Below are positions 13,881 through 26,162 of a DNA stretch of 64,000 nucleotides, piece by piece. Made by a program: the position numbers and the translations under genes. Position 1 is the stretch's first letter, and every line of letters begins with the position of its first letter. The stretch comes from Glandiceps talaboti (lineage: Eukaryota > Hemichordata > Enteropneusta > Spengelidae): assembly GCF_964340395.1 (NCBI RefSeq), contig NC_135559.1, positions 12,527,759 to 12,591,758 on the forward strand. The letters run 5' to 3'. A model generated the notes under the pieces. That model did no database searches and was not told where the DNA came from. It was given only the letters and a program-made list of their open reading frames with translations.

Positions 13881-15489
13881 CTGAAAAGGCAAATAAAAAC
13901 GATTATCTAACATCCATGGAAATATTGAACATTCCTAAGTTAATAAATACAGTTATTTAATTACTTCGTGATAAGATTACTATAGCGTATACCTTAAAAG
14001 TCTCTTAATGTAAAGAAACTCTCCAACTTTCCCCTACCACTAGTGACAAAGCCACCAGATGAGCCGACCTTTGCTATTAACAATGCCAATATTTAATCCT
14101 ATGTACTTTCTGATACATGGTGGCACTGTCTTCATGTAAAGCTAGGAAATTATTGGCTGAAAGGGTCGGAATACACTGAAAATGGCTCCCACGAGAGGTG
14201 GATATATCCCCGTCTCAAGCTCTTCCCCCTACCCTTTATATTAATTATTATGTCATGTATATTGGACCACCCCGTTATGCACTGTTTTCAATGGAGAAAG
14301 TGGTGATGACGTAGCGGTCCGTATATTACGGTACGAAATCGACCCGGAACTCTTTTTTCATATTGACTGAGATCAACCTGGAACTATTTTGACATGCACA
14401 AACAAAACGCACATTTCTGTACATCAAATCAACATTTATTTGTTAGGAATACACGTTTATAAGTGGAATTAATTCTGCCATAAAACACACGCACGCTACT
14501 AAAAATGGCGTCGGAATTACTACTTTGCTACAATGTCAGTTCGTATGAACTTTGTAACAATGTGTAATATCATTGCTAGGGTTGTCGGTCGCACTCTGCG
14601 ACAGTCCACGCTGCTTTCAGCACGTGATTTTTGGAAGAACGGTAAGCTTTTAAAAATAACCGATCCCAAGGCGAACACGTCACTTCTCATACAATATCAC
14701 ACAATCCATTTTGATGGCAGCACTGCCATTTTATGCACGTAACATGTGTTGTATAAGAACTCGGCGTTCTGAAGTTATCCTGAATATGATGGCGACCAAA
14801 ATGATTGACATGCGATTTTGTTTAGAACATTATGCAAATGAGTTGACCACGTAGCAATGGGTTCAAATATAGCACTCCGATGCTATGTTAAAGCAGTAAA
14901 TGAAAACTCTTGAAAAATCGCAGTTCTAGTATACTGACAAAGTTAAGTTTTATTCATCTTCAAAATTCCCGATATGAAATTCCTTGTATGAAAATGAATT
15001 CCCAGGTAGCCTTGATATTGGATTATATGCCCCAGGTGTAATAATTCGTGCTGATCATATCCTTGCACCTCGGGCATGTAATAAATATCAAGGTAATAAT
15101 ATATATTACTGTCAAGATGGTATTAAACTATTTTTAATATTTCAACCCTATATATAAATATTAGTTGCTAATTACACCATGTTGCTGTCTTGTAAAGTGT
15201 TTGATATATGAGTCAAACAATCTACTCAGACAGTCAGTCAGTCAGTCAGTTAGTCAGTCAGTCAGTCATGAAATACCAGGCATGTGAGTATAATGTGGTT
15301 GGGGTCATCATATTTTTAAAAAAATAAGTAATAAGGGCCGGTCTGTTTGGGTTTCACAGAGATTTGGTTAGAGACATTTTGTTGACCCGAAGGTAAAATT
15401 AACCGACCCCCTCCCCCGGCCGGAGAAACTGACCGGTATCTTAGGCTATTATGTATCCTTATGTATCATTAGTATAGATGAGCCTTTAC
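13881..15489 (-). other. Intron 2 of copy A
   Basis: It lies between the donor at 15489 and the acceptor at 13881. It includes a degenerate (CAGT)n tract at about 15228-15269. The parts at 14180-14240 and 15108-15400 match intron 2 of copy B (20918-21210), so copy B has lost about 900 bases here or copy A gained them. Confidence 0.6.
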
Positions 15490-15682
15490 CTGAGCCAACG
15501 CTTTGTTACCTAAATTGTGATGTTCTAAAGCAACCCCGTGTTCGCCTGCTGCATTCGCGACAGCTGCTACCACATGGTGCCCAACACCACGTATACCTTC
15601 AAGAGGATTGAACATGTCTTCACTTGAACAGTATATAGATAAGAATAACTGTTTCAGATAAACAGAAGGCGGCAGCGGATAC
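15490..15682 (-). other. Intact middle exon of copy A
   Basis: The exon is bounded by tcttgcag upstream and CAG|gtaaag downstream. It is 193 bases: one base completing a split codon, then 64 open codons. It encodes YPLPPSVYLKQLFL, then EDMFNPLEGIRGVGHHVV, AAVANAAGEHGVALEHHN and ends LGNKALAQ. The His- and Ala-rich second half is missing from copy B, where a deletion moved the donor upstream. The exon joins in phase 0 to the Asp-rich last exon (GMFGLNLSDT). It is good evidence for the ancestral gene structure. Confidence 0.65.
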
Positions 15683-17363
15683 CTGCAAGATAAATATAAA
15701 ACCTTTTAAAAACAAACGTACTTTCAGCATGCAAAAAAGAAATGTCCTTCTCAAAATGCCTGTAAGATAACCCCCGGTCCGACAGTTATAACACGGGATC
15801 CGAGTCAGGAATTGAAGGTCCCTATTCTATACTATTTGTAGAATCGTTGTTGTTTCTGCAATTTACAGAACCCTATCTTTGCATTTACACTAACTATAAA
15901 CCTTACTTCGACAACAATAACGTCAGAATCATATCTAGAGTCTTTTTCCCCCTACCCCTTAAAGTTGATTCAAAATGCCCCATACTACAAATTGAAAAAT
16001 GTTCTTTATATATCTCTTAATTAGTAATTCCAAGCTAACTAATATTCAAAATTACATGATAAGTGAGAAAAAAATAATTAAAACTGGCGATCAGCGGCAA
16101 CATGAGCAGCCATTAATTTTACAATTATACTGCCTATTGTTCTCCCTTTGGGGATTATGATGTCTCCACTTAGTATAGTAAGTAATGACAGACAGTAGCA
16201 ATTCTGACTTTGATACTCGTCAGAATTTATCTGAGAGTGGTGAATCTTCTTTCAATGATGACTTTACCATGTTCGATCGATTGATTTGGCTTTTTTATGT
16301 GGATGTTGTGTCCTACAATGGCAACAATAGTGAAAATGCTAGTGATTTTGGAGAGTATATCGGGTTCAAGATGATCGTCGAATTCTATTGCTGATTCGAA
16401 CCTTGATAAACTGGAACTCGACTACTGTTACAAGTCGATATAAAAATACTTCTAATGATAACTAGAATGTATTGACTCAACAAATGATAATTCGAACCAA
16501 GCATAATGTTCCGATTGCCGATTTGTTTCCAGTCCCAGAAGTTGATTACTACTACATTTCAATGGTTTTACGGCGTAGGCCTTTGACTACCTTGGCGAGA
16601 CAAAAAATGAAGCCAGCCTAATTTTGTTGTCTATATATGAAATGAGAATGACCTGTAAATGTTTCACAGTTGTCGTTGTCGTTTTGTATTGTCACATGCT
16701 TGGCTTGTGATAGTGAGTTTACATCTATTATTTTCGGCCAAGGCTGTCTATGGCGCGACACTAACACTGAGACTCTCGTAAAATCTCAGAAACTCACATT
16801 TGGACTGAATTATTGCATGTTTTTTATCACGGTGTACAGGTGATTATTGCGGCAGTAGGATCGTTCCCGGATCAAAGGTGAAGTAGTGTACTGTAGGCAT
16901 GGACTCGGCGACTACATTCGGTTTGAATTTATCCATATAATCTATATTTAATCTAAATTCTTAAAGTCGTACAGAAATAATGTCTCTAACTTCAAAACAA
17001 ACAGAAATCGGAGCGAATGCGGCTCCATTGTAGTCGCTGGCTTTCGGTCATAACCATGCGTTGGGATCACGACCTTCATTGGTGACGTCAATATTATCCA
17101 ATCATATAGAATATTATGAACACAACAATTTGCTCTAAGGCCTGATCTAAGTATGCATATATCGACCTAACCAAAAGAGTTTTACTTCCAGGATGTAATT
17201 TTTTTTTCGATAAAAGTATATTTCAAGAAGAAACACGTCGAAATTCTTCTTTGGCTTCATATTCAAAAGCCCTTCATAAATCACATATTAGTATAATGTA
17301 AAAGAACAACTTCGTGTAATTTACATAACATTGTAGTTTACATAAGAGAAATAGGTACATTAC
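15683..17363 (-). other. Intron 1 of copy A
   Basis: It lies between first and middle exon of the disrupted copy. Segments near 17150-17350 match intron 1 of copy B (22540-22710) and of unit C (23930-24115). Nothing else is recognised. Confidence 0.55.
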
Positions 17364-17400
17364 CTGTGACGTCCTGGTCAACGAATTTCTGTGGAGACAT

Positions 17401-19249
17401 GCATATGACAGGGTATTATGGACGTTTGTATTTGCAGTGCAATCTGCGTATTTACAGTAGCGCAGTGTACGGCTTGCAGGTAGTGAACACAATGACCAAA
17501 CAATTGTGATATAGTTACCACTGTTCTGGACTTTGATTTTTCGGTAAACATTATAATACATACCTTTCATAGAGACGGCTAAGTCAACAAGTTAGAAAAA
17601 CAAAAATGTCACTAAAGGTTAGATAAGGGCACGCCGAAAATAACGACGTGATATTAAAACAAGCTAGAAGATGTTTTCTTGATCACGTGTCACATTGCAC
17701 ACAAATCAGCACGACTTTTACGCGGGAAAACTGTTGACTGTACGTACATTATAGGTTACATTTTGATAAGGAAACTCTGCAAAATGTTTCTAACTGAATA
17801 ATTTCAGGATCATAACGGAACAATCCTGTGTTGTGTTAATTTTGTGACTGAAATGGTTGACTTGTGCAGGGTTAGACGACAGTGAAATGGTTCTACCACA
17901 GGCAAGGAATTCGAAGAAGAAATTCTTCTTTGTCTGTGGTTATACTCACAGCTGCCTGCCCAGAACGTCCGAATACAGTTTTTTCTCCTTCACACTATGT
18001 TACAATACCAATTGTCCTGCATTTTGGGAACCAGTCAATCAATTTATTCACAGTATGGGACGATGCAATGCAATTACAAGGTTGCATCTGATTGGAAAAC
18101 TTACATATACGTTATCACTCATTTACAATACAGCCAATAGGTGTGCGTCTTTCCTTTAATTGTTTTCTAACCAATAAGAGTGAACCTTATAAAAAAAGTG
18201 CTACACACAATCTGCCAAAGCTAGTCAAATCGGGTACCGGATCACTTGGGCTAAATGTATGTGAAATAACTTACTATACACAAGTACTATCTGGTTCAAC
18301 GAAGGCCGAGTTAATACCACTCGGTTGATTTTATTCTTCATTTCTCCCGATCCTCCTGATCGAGCCCAAAATTGTCTGTCTTATTCATTTCAATAATTAC
18401 ATACATTTCTATATTTTAGAGTATGACAACATCTTAAATTCTTCAAACTGGATATTTCATCATTATCTATTTTCAGGTCGTGATGTTCAGCCCTATCAGG
18501 CTGGGTTGCAGCCAATAAAATATCATTATGTTCTAATAGGTGTCAAACTGACCATGATGTTAGCCTTTCGATGTTGATTTATGAGACCAGCCACCTAATT
18601 TTACATCAATAGTAAACATAAGTTTCCAGGCCAAAGTCTAGTATTTTATTAAGTACAAACAATTAACAAGTAACACCTTAACCTTAGACCCTACACGTAT
18701 AGGGTCTACGCTTTAACAAGCACAAACTATTCTGTCTATTTGATTTTTAATCTACATAATGACCTCTGTTTGAACTTCTAATCACAAGTTCAAGGCGTGG
18801 CCTAAATCCTTTGATCTAGCAGGCACAGTCCCATAGAATAGTACTGACATGAGTGGTACTGGCTGATAGCATGGCATGAATGTCTGTATCTTAAGACTAT
18901 TTTCAGGGTTACAACAGTAGTAATATGTTTAGATCACATCACTTAATTCAATCTAATATTTGAAATGTGAAAGATTTGAATCATAAGACACCATAAAACT
19001 TAGTACATAATCATAATTATGCCGTTGTTTAGTTGTACAATCACGAAAGATTTCAATGACCCATGGTGACATAATTCATGTGCTCAACGTGGCACACAGA
19101 TCTAGAGTATACAATACAAGAATTTAGCAAAAGAGAATTATAATATTGTCCGAAAGAAAAGATATGTGGGTCTATGACAGGTAACGCTACATTTGATTTT
19201 ACAAAATTAATGATGAAATGTGATGTAAAATAAATTTGAGGGATCAAAG
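17401..19249. other. Spacer between copies A and B
   Basis: No supported gene. Upstream flank of copy A on the minus strand. Contains the hairpin at 18685-18708. Confidence 0.5.
18685..18708. repeat. Hairpin, 9-bp perfect stem
   Basis: The arms tagacccta and tagggtcta enclose a 6-base loop. The core tagaccct is shared with the hairpin at 4909. Confidence 0.7.
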
Positions 19250-21268
19250 CTAGAAAAATGGTCCTTTCATGAGAGATAAACCTCTTGGCAACTTTGGGAG
19301 ATCCATGCTAATCTCGTTTCCATACAATGAAAAGCCAACTCTATCATCACTAAGACTAATGCCTGTACCAGCTAATTTCACTTCCTTCTTACGCCCAAAA
19401 CTGACGCCTGTTTTCACTCCGTAGCCGAGTTTGACACCTACTGGACCAAACTTATGCTTGACACTATACAGCTCAGCATTTGCCATCGCCGATGCCCCGT
19501 TTATGTTAGCTTCAGCCTTTGCATTAGCATTAGGACCCTTTGCTTCAATTTCATACCCTCCAATACCGTTAGCGCGAATATTTCCCTTGGCCTTGCACAA
19601 TCCAGCATTGGCCTCTGCTTTTACCCCTCTGAATGGATTTGGGTGAGCATCAGCCGATGCACCAGCATATGGACCTACCACTTCTCCCTCTGTCGATATC
19701 CCAGAATGTCCCCCTATATTGCCACGACCAGTGACACGACCTACTTCAGCATTGGCGGACGCATGTGCGCCACTAAGCCAATTAGCTCTAGCATCAGCTT
19801 CGGCGTTAGGACCTTTCGCCTCCCCTTCAACAGACAGTAGACCATATCTAGCCTTGCCCTTTACACCACCTACTCCGGCATGAGCATTTGCTCGGGCCCC
19901 ATGGTATAGATCAGCGTCAGCATATGCCCCGGCATATGGGCCATATTTCTCTACGTATTCTTCTTCGTCTGAGGCGTCCAAGTCTTCATCTTCTACTGAG
20001 GCATCTGAGTCTTCTTCTTCTGAGGCATCTGAGTCTTCTTCTTCTGAGGCATCTGAGTCTTCATCATCATCATCATCATCATCATCGTCATCATCATCAT
20101 CATCATCATCATCATTAAATTCATCATTTACGTGATCAGCAGAGCTATCGTCAGAGCTGTCATACGAAATGTTATCATAACTGTCTTCCTCGGTGTCACT
20201 TAAATCGATCCCAAGTACTCCCTGAAATGGCAAAAGAAAATGATTATCTAATGTCCGTTGAAATATTGAACATTCCTAAGTTAACAAATACATTTATCTA
20301 ATTAATTCGTGATAAGATTACAATAACGTGTACCTACGGCGTCAAAACATGCAATGTTTTTCTATCTGCTAAAACTATGTTAATAATTTCACACACTTCA
20401 AACTAGGTAGATAATTATATATGATCTCCCGGAATAAGTGGTACGTCATCTACGAATGATTCCCCTCAAGTCAGCCGCCGGTATGCCTCTCCCTATATAC
20501 TCGGAGTGACTCAAACATAACTATACATATGCATGTATTACATACCACACTAGTTACAGAACATGTCATATAAATACTTGGAAATTTCACAATCAATGTG
20601 TGTGTTAATATACATATCCTAGAGGTCATGGGTTATTGAATAGATTACCATGTATGCATACATTGCCCAGCCCACAAACATGTAAATTAGCTCAAAGAAT
20701 TTTCAATTTTGGCTATCGCCCTAACTAGCGACCTTAGGTCGCCTTTACAGTGAGCAGAATAGCCTGGTGGGTCTAGCAGTTAGACTAGATCTAGCAGCTA
20801 GACTACCTCTCAATCCGTCGATTCACACCTAGGAAAGTATTGCCCGAAAGGAGCGTAAAAATGGCTTCAAGAGTCAAAAACCCTCCAGAGCTCCAGGACT
20901 CCCACGAGAGGTGGACATATCCCCGTCCCAAGCTCTTCCCCCTACCATTTACTGTCAAGATGATATTAAACTATTTGAATATTTCAACCCTATGTATAAT
21001 TATAATTTGCTGATTACGCGATGTTGCTGTCTTGTAAAGTGTTTGATATTTGAGTCATAATCAAACAGTCCACTCTCTGAGTGACGATGAATTACCAGGC
21101 ATGTGAATATAATGTGGGTGGGACATATTTTAAAATAATACGGAGTCAGCCTGTTTGGGTTTCACAGAGATGGGGTCAGAGACATTTTGTCGACCCAAAG
21201 GAAAAATTATCCGAAACTCCACCTACGTCTGACTCAACACCTGGTACACCTTGAAGAGGATTGAACAT
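19250..21268 (-). CDS. Acidic, Gly/Ala/Asn-repeat protein, copy B (two coding exons)
   Basis: A spliced minus-strand model. The large last exon runs from 20221 to the stop at 19250 (323 residues) and is preceded by an acceptor (ccatttcag) at 20222. The upstream exon starts with ATG at 21268 (MFNPLQGVPGVESD) and ends at 21227 before gtaggt; both sides are in phase 0, giving about 337 residues. The first 95 residues of the last exon are very acidic: a run of 17 Asp, then three EEDSDAS repeats. About 200 residues follow with a repeat of roughly 45 residues (GA-A-A pattern, EGEAKGPNA-A-A-A), rich in Gly, Ala and Asn. The C-terminus (VGVKLGYGVKTGVSFGRKK, then GTGISL, then FSLYGNEISMDLPKL) is not repetitive and is probably a distinct module. 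No signal peptide or membrane segment is seen. Function unknown; I do not recognise a named family. The longer reading through the first exon at 22758 is blocked by a frameshift and stop in the 5' part of the middle exon, so either translation begins at MFNPL or this copy is dying. Confidence 0.6.
20222..21226 (-). other. Intron of copy B
   Basis: gtaggt donor at 21226 and ccatttcag acceptor at 20222, 1005 bases. The sequence next to the last exon is nearly identical to that of copy A (13881-13975), as expected of a genomic duplication. Confidence 0.6.
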
Positions 21269-21640
21269 GTCTTCATTTGATGAACAGTATAGATAATAAT
21301 AACTGTTTCAATATACAGAAAGGGACAGCCGATACCTGCAAGGTAAATAGATAATCTTTTAAAAACAAGAATGGCAAGGTAAACGTGCTTTCAGCGTCCT
21401 CACTTTGAATATCTTACGTCTCAATTATATTCAACCGATAACATTAATATTGTTGCATAAGTTTAAAACTCGCGTCATTACTGTGCAAGAGGGGTATAAC
21501 TGTCTACGCAAATATAAAAAAATGGACTTCACTATGTTTACCTATTTGTGTATGTGACCCTCACATCAGAATATAGATATAATTGATTGGATGATTGTGA
21601 CTGGAAATCCCTAACGGTGGGTCTATTTTTTTGATAATAC

Positions 21641-21708
<68 letters not shown>
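21641..21708. repeat. (AAT)n microsatellite
   Basis: About 22 AAT units in intron 1 of copy B. The poly-Tyr ORF on the minus strand is an artefact. Confidence 0.95.
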
Positions 21709-22426
21709 CTTTATTTATACTGGATAGTTCTTTAAGCATATAAACACTTGTCTCCCAAGAAGTCCAGTGAGGGCCATCGCTCATGGGTTCAGTGTACATG
21801 GATAGCTGTTTTAAATATGGGCAGTACACCCGAGTCTGAAAATTTGAGTGTACCCTCTTTCCCCCAGCCTCGATAACAGGAAAGTAAGAATCGTGTGTAG
21901 AGCAATTTAATTTGTTTGTTCCATTACCCCTAATAGGCACCTGTCTACTGTTACAGCAATCTATCTACTGTTACAGAGATGGGCTACTACGCCTAGATAA
22001 CATTTCAGATTGAAAAAAACCAAGACTATGCTTGTCATTGTGCCCAAATCAAGAGATGTTTATTAGGCAAATTCGCTATTTACCACACCGTCAGCTATCC
22101 TTCTTTTGAAACATTTATTTTTGGACATTTTGTGAGTCAATCAGCACATGAATGATCTCTATAAATTATTTGATACTTCATTAATACTGTGTTTAACAGG
22201 AAAGGTTAAAATCGGACATCTAAATTTACAAGGAAATTCTGTGTTCATATTTACAGCTATTCGGCAGTGTTATAAACACATATAATGAGGTATTCCACCT
22301 TCAAATGTTGTATTGTTTCTCTGTGTTTGTGGTATGGATGCGAATGGTCTGTCATGCAAAAAAGATGTCCTACTGAAAGTGTCTATAAGATCAACCGGCA
22401 GTTACAGAACGGGACCCCCTTGTCTG

Positions 22427-23416
22427 TTAGATGGAATAACATTACGCTTTAGGGACAAATGTTTGGGATTTTTTGTCAGACTTGAAGGTCCCTATTTAGG
22501 CCTGATTTATGTATGTGTACAGCGACAAAATCAAAATAGTTTTACTTCCAGGATATAATTATTTTCATAAAAGTGTATTTGAAGAAGAAATACGTCGACA
22601 TTTTTCTCTTAGTTCATGTTTATAAAACTACAAATGATATACTAGTATCATAATGTAACAGAATAACTTGACATAATGGTATAGTTTACTTAAAAGAAAT
22701 CGGTACATTACCTGTGAATGTGATATGCGTCCTGGTAAGTGAAGTTCTGCGGAGGCATACCTATATAACATGTATAGAATATTATAGACGTTTTTATTTT
22801 TAAGCTAATGACGACATTTCTAAATGTGCTGTCAACATTCCTAAGAGATTAGTCTACTTCGTGTGAATCGGGACTGTAAATTCTAGCCATAAACATATTT
22901 ATCACAAGATACTTCCCTTTTTGCACCTGCATACTATATACTATATACTTTATGCTACCAAGTTTGCACAATAATATCACTTCGGTTTTATCACTAAATT
23001 ACCACTGCACTGCCTAATTGTGGATACTACGATATATTAGAATTCAATAGGTGGATGCGTCTGTCAAGTGCGGATCATGTATAACTCCCTCTACATACAG
23101 TGAATGTAACCAGTCGACTAGTCAACCTTGACATAAATACAAGATCCTATTGGTTGATGTATATAGGCATCATGGCTTCAGTTGACTCTGACCAGTTTTG
23201 TCCTAATCGAACATAGGAACGCAATGAAATTGTTTTTTCACATTTATTGACAAATCACTGCTACGATCACTCTACTTTGTACAATTCTAAACATACTACA
23301 AACGCAGTAAGTGATATTAATACTGACAAAGCATTCAAAAATAACTAATCGGTTTAATGATTTTATCGATAGGTGTACACAGACAAACTCACACTCAATC
23401 AAACACGCACGCACGC

Positions 23417-23460
<44 letters not shown>

Positions 23461-23816
23461 ACACAGGAATCTGTAAAAGTTTACTCCTTTAAGAATTACC
23501 AACTTTGTTCATTCAAAGTCCATTCCACAAGGGTGGTACGTTTATTTTCAGAATATTTTAAAAGTCGTGAAATATCTAGGCTAGAGTCTAATCCACCAGC
23601 AGAAGTTGACGCAATGTTCGTCTGCTGTAAAAACATGGACGCATGCGTAAATGACGTCATCATTCACCAGTTGTTATAGTGACGATGACCCATGTAGGCA
23701 TTATCACGAACATTATTTTTGATAGGTGAACGTCATTTGCTTCAGAGCAATGCAAAAATTCTACCTACCAGGTGACCACGTATTGACAAATCATAACCTA
23801 GGCAATGGATTAGGTG
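22427..23816. repeat. 1.39-kb tandem duplication, unit 1
   Basis: It begins at agatggaataac and matches 23820-25215 along its whole length with a high level of identity by eye. It contains first exon B (22712-22758), the upstream sequence, an (AC)n tract at about 23409-23455, a TGACGTCA CRE-like palindrome near 23653 and ends in a motif with ggtgaccacgtattgacaaatcat. On the minus strand everything above 22758 would be the promoter side of copy B. Confidence 0.8.
22712..22758 (-). other. First coding exon, copy B
   Basis: On the minus strand the ATG at 22758 opens MPPQNFTYQDAYHIH plus two bases (AG) and ends at a CAG|gtaatg donor. The split codon joins in frame with the intact middle exon of copy A (Arg then YPLPPSVYLKQLFL), which supports a real coding exon. 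In its own copy B the middle exon runs into a stop (Tyr then TGA) nine codons later because of a one-base deletion. The same exon occurs at 24116-24162 and, damaged, at 17364-17400. Confidence 0.55.
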
Positions 23817-23819
23817 TTT

Positions 23820-25215
23820 TAGATGGAATAACGGTACACTTTAGGGACAAATGTTTGGGATTTTTTGTCTGAGTTGAAGGTCCCTATTTAGGCCTGATTT
23901 ATGTATGTGTACATCGACAAAATCAAAATAGTTTTACTTCCAGGATATAATTATTTTCATAAAAGTGTATTTGAAGAAGAAACACGTCGAAATCCTTCTT
24001 TTAGTTCCTATTCAAAGTGTCTTCATAAAACTACAAATGACATACTAGTATTATAATGTAACAGAATAACTTGACATAATCGTATAGTTTACATAAAGGA
24101 AATATGGTACATTACCTGTGACTGTGATATGCGTCCTGGTAAGTGAAGTTCTGCGGAGGCATACCTATATAACATGTATAGAATATTATAGACGTTTTTA
24201 TTTTTAAACTAATGACGACATTTCTAAATGTGCTGTCAACATTCCTAAGAGATTAGTCTACTTCGTGTGAATCGGGACTGTAAATTCTAGCCATAAACAT
24301 ATTTATCACAAGATACTTCCCTTTTTGCACCTGCATACTATATACTATATACTTTATGCTACCAAGTTTGCACAATAATATCACTTCGGTTTTAGCACTA
24401 AATTACCACTGCACTGCCTACTTGTGGACACTACGATATATTAGAATTCAATAGGTGGATGTGTCTGTCCAGTGCGGATCATGTATAACTCCCTCTACAT
24501 ACAGTGAATGTAACCAGTCGACTAGTCAACCTTAACATAAATACAAGATCCTATTGGTGCAATATATGCATGTAGGCATCATGGCTTCAGTTGACTTTGA
24601 TCGGATTGCTATCCAGTTTTGCCCTGATCGAACATAGGAAATCAATGAAATTGTTTTTCACATTTATTGACAAATCACTGCTCCGATCACTCTGGTTTGT
24701 ACAATTCGAAACATACTGCAAACGCAGTGATATTCATACTGACAAAGCATTCAAAAATAACTAATCGGTTTAATGATTTTATCGATATGTGTGTACGCAG
24801 ACAAACTCCGCACACTCAATCAAACACACACACACACACACACGCACACACACACAGAGGAATCTGTAAAAGTTTACTCCTTTAAGAATTACCAGCTTTG
24901 TTCATTCAAAGTCCATTCTGACACAAGGGTGGTAAGTTTATTTTCAGGAAATTTTAAAAGTCGCCAAAGTACCTAGGCTAGCGTCTGCTCCACCAGCAGA
25001 AGTTGACACAATATTCGTCTGCTGTAAAAACATGGACGCATGCGCAAATGACGTCATCATTCACCAGTTGTTATATTGACGATGCCCCATACAGGCATTA
25101 TCACAAGTATTTTTGATAGGTGATGAACGTCATTTGCTTCAGAGCAATGCAAAAATTCTACCTACCAGGTGACTACGTATTGACAAATCACAACCTAGGA
25201 AATGGATTAGGTGTT
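23820..25215. repeat. 1.39-kb tandem duplication, unit 2
   Basis: The second unit of the tandem pair. It carries first exon C (24116-24162), an (AC)n tract at about 24823-24857 and the same TGACGTCA site near 25037. Small indels and substitutions separate it from unit 1, so the duplication is not assembly duplication of one identical sequence. Confidence 0.8.
24116..24162 (-). other. Duplicate first coding exon, copy C
   Basis: Near-identical to the exon at 22712-22758: it encodes MPPQNFTYQDAYHSH plus AG and keeps the CAG|gtaatg donor. It lies in the second unit of a 1.39-kb tandem duplication and could act as an alternative promoter and first exon for copy B. No middle or last exon accompanies it. 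Confidence 0.5.
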
Positions 25216-25808
25216 TTTGCAAATTGTGATATTGCCCTCGCTAGCATGTATTTATGTTTAATTGATCGAGAATTTGTTAAATGTGTTAAATGACAAAGAA
25301 ATACTTATTACTTGACATTCATCGTATTTGCGTCACTGGAAATTGAAGCTGAACATAAACAAAACAAAAACTGCAGTATGCAACACTAGAGGGCGCGCAA
25401 TACTCAAAACACCGAGACAGTGCCGGGTCCAGAATCGAAACCTATGTACAAGGTTGGACGTCCTTCACCTAAACATTAATTGCCAAAGGTACAATTTCTG
25501 TGTTTGTAATCATGGAAACTGAATACCTGAGTGACTCTGACAACAGTGTAAGTTAATATGATTTCCCACCGGAGGGGGGAATCTTTTAGACGACCAGCAT
25601 GAATGCGAGATAACTTTGTTGACCTTTGTTGTCAAATATTACTGTATTAATTATTCACATATTCTTTGTGCCCCGAAGACGTGAATAAATCAAAACTGCC
25701 CACGAACGCGACTTAGTCTCCACGTTGCTGGCTTAGCAAGCTTCGCTGACTGATCTTGACTACACGGTCTAAATATCATACGATGAAGATTGCGCTGACA
25801 CGTTGTAG
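25216..25808. other. No gene recognised
   Basis: Includes LKLNINKTKTAV-like codons at 25335-25375, reminiscent of the reverse-transcriptase motif LxINxxKT, but no further RT block supports it. Confidence 0.35.
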
Positions 25809-25913
25809 GGATGTATGTATGTATGTATGTATGTATGTATGTATGTATGTATGTATGTATGTATGTATGTATGTATGTATGTATGTATGTATGTATGTAT
25901 GTATGTATGTATG

Positions 25914-25944
<31 letters not shown>

Positions 25945-26162
25945 TGTATGTATGTATGTATGTATGTATGTATGTATGTATGTATGCATGCATGCATGCA
26001 TGCATGCATGCATGTATGTATGTATGTATGTATGTATGTATGTATGTCTGTGTGTCTGTCTGTCTGTCTGTCTGTCTGTATGTATGTATGTGTGTATGTG
26101 TGTGTATGTATGTATGTATGTATGTATGTATGTATGTATGTATGTATGTATGTATGTATGTC
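25809..26162. repeat. (ATGT)n array with ATGC and TCTG blocks
   Basis: A 354-bp array, mostly ATGT, with an ATGC block near 25982-26012, a TCTG block near 26046-26078 and one single-base deletion near 25943. Confidence 0.95.

Larger units (their letters stand above)
11146..17400 (-). pseudogene. Copy A of the acidic repeat-protein gene, disrupted
   Basis: A minus-strand paralogue of copy B. The first exon (17364-17400, MSPQKFVDQD) has a 10-base deletion before the donor and shifts frame. The middle exon (15490-15682) is intact. The last exon begins at 13880 after a cag acceptor (GMFGLNLSDTKK, acidic Asp-rich run encoded by ATC repeats), meets a frameshift and stop near 13674, and is recognisable in pieces at 13429-13880 and 11146-11471, on either side of a LINE inserted in the plus orientation. 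The C-terminal piece keeps VGVKVSYGLKTGVRVGRNKK. Homology to copy B also covers the introns (for example 15108-15400 against 20958-21200), which shows a DNA-level duplication rather than a processed copy. Confidence 0.8.

Noticed and set aside
17078-17092. CRE-like TGACGTCA near copy A
   Set aside because: It lies inside intron 1 of a disrupted copy, not upstream of its first exon; a chance octamer is likely.
19431-20118. Plus-strand ORFs opposite the acidic repeat protein (His-rich and others)
   Set aside because: They are shadows of the repetitive minus-strand exon; poly-His is the complement of the Asp codon run.
25328-25522. Possible LINE RT fragment (LKLNINKTKTAV)
   Set aside because: Only one short motif-like match; no other RT block nearby.
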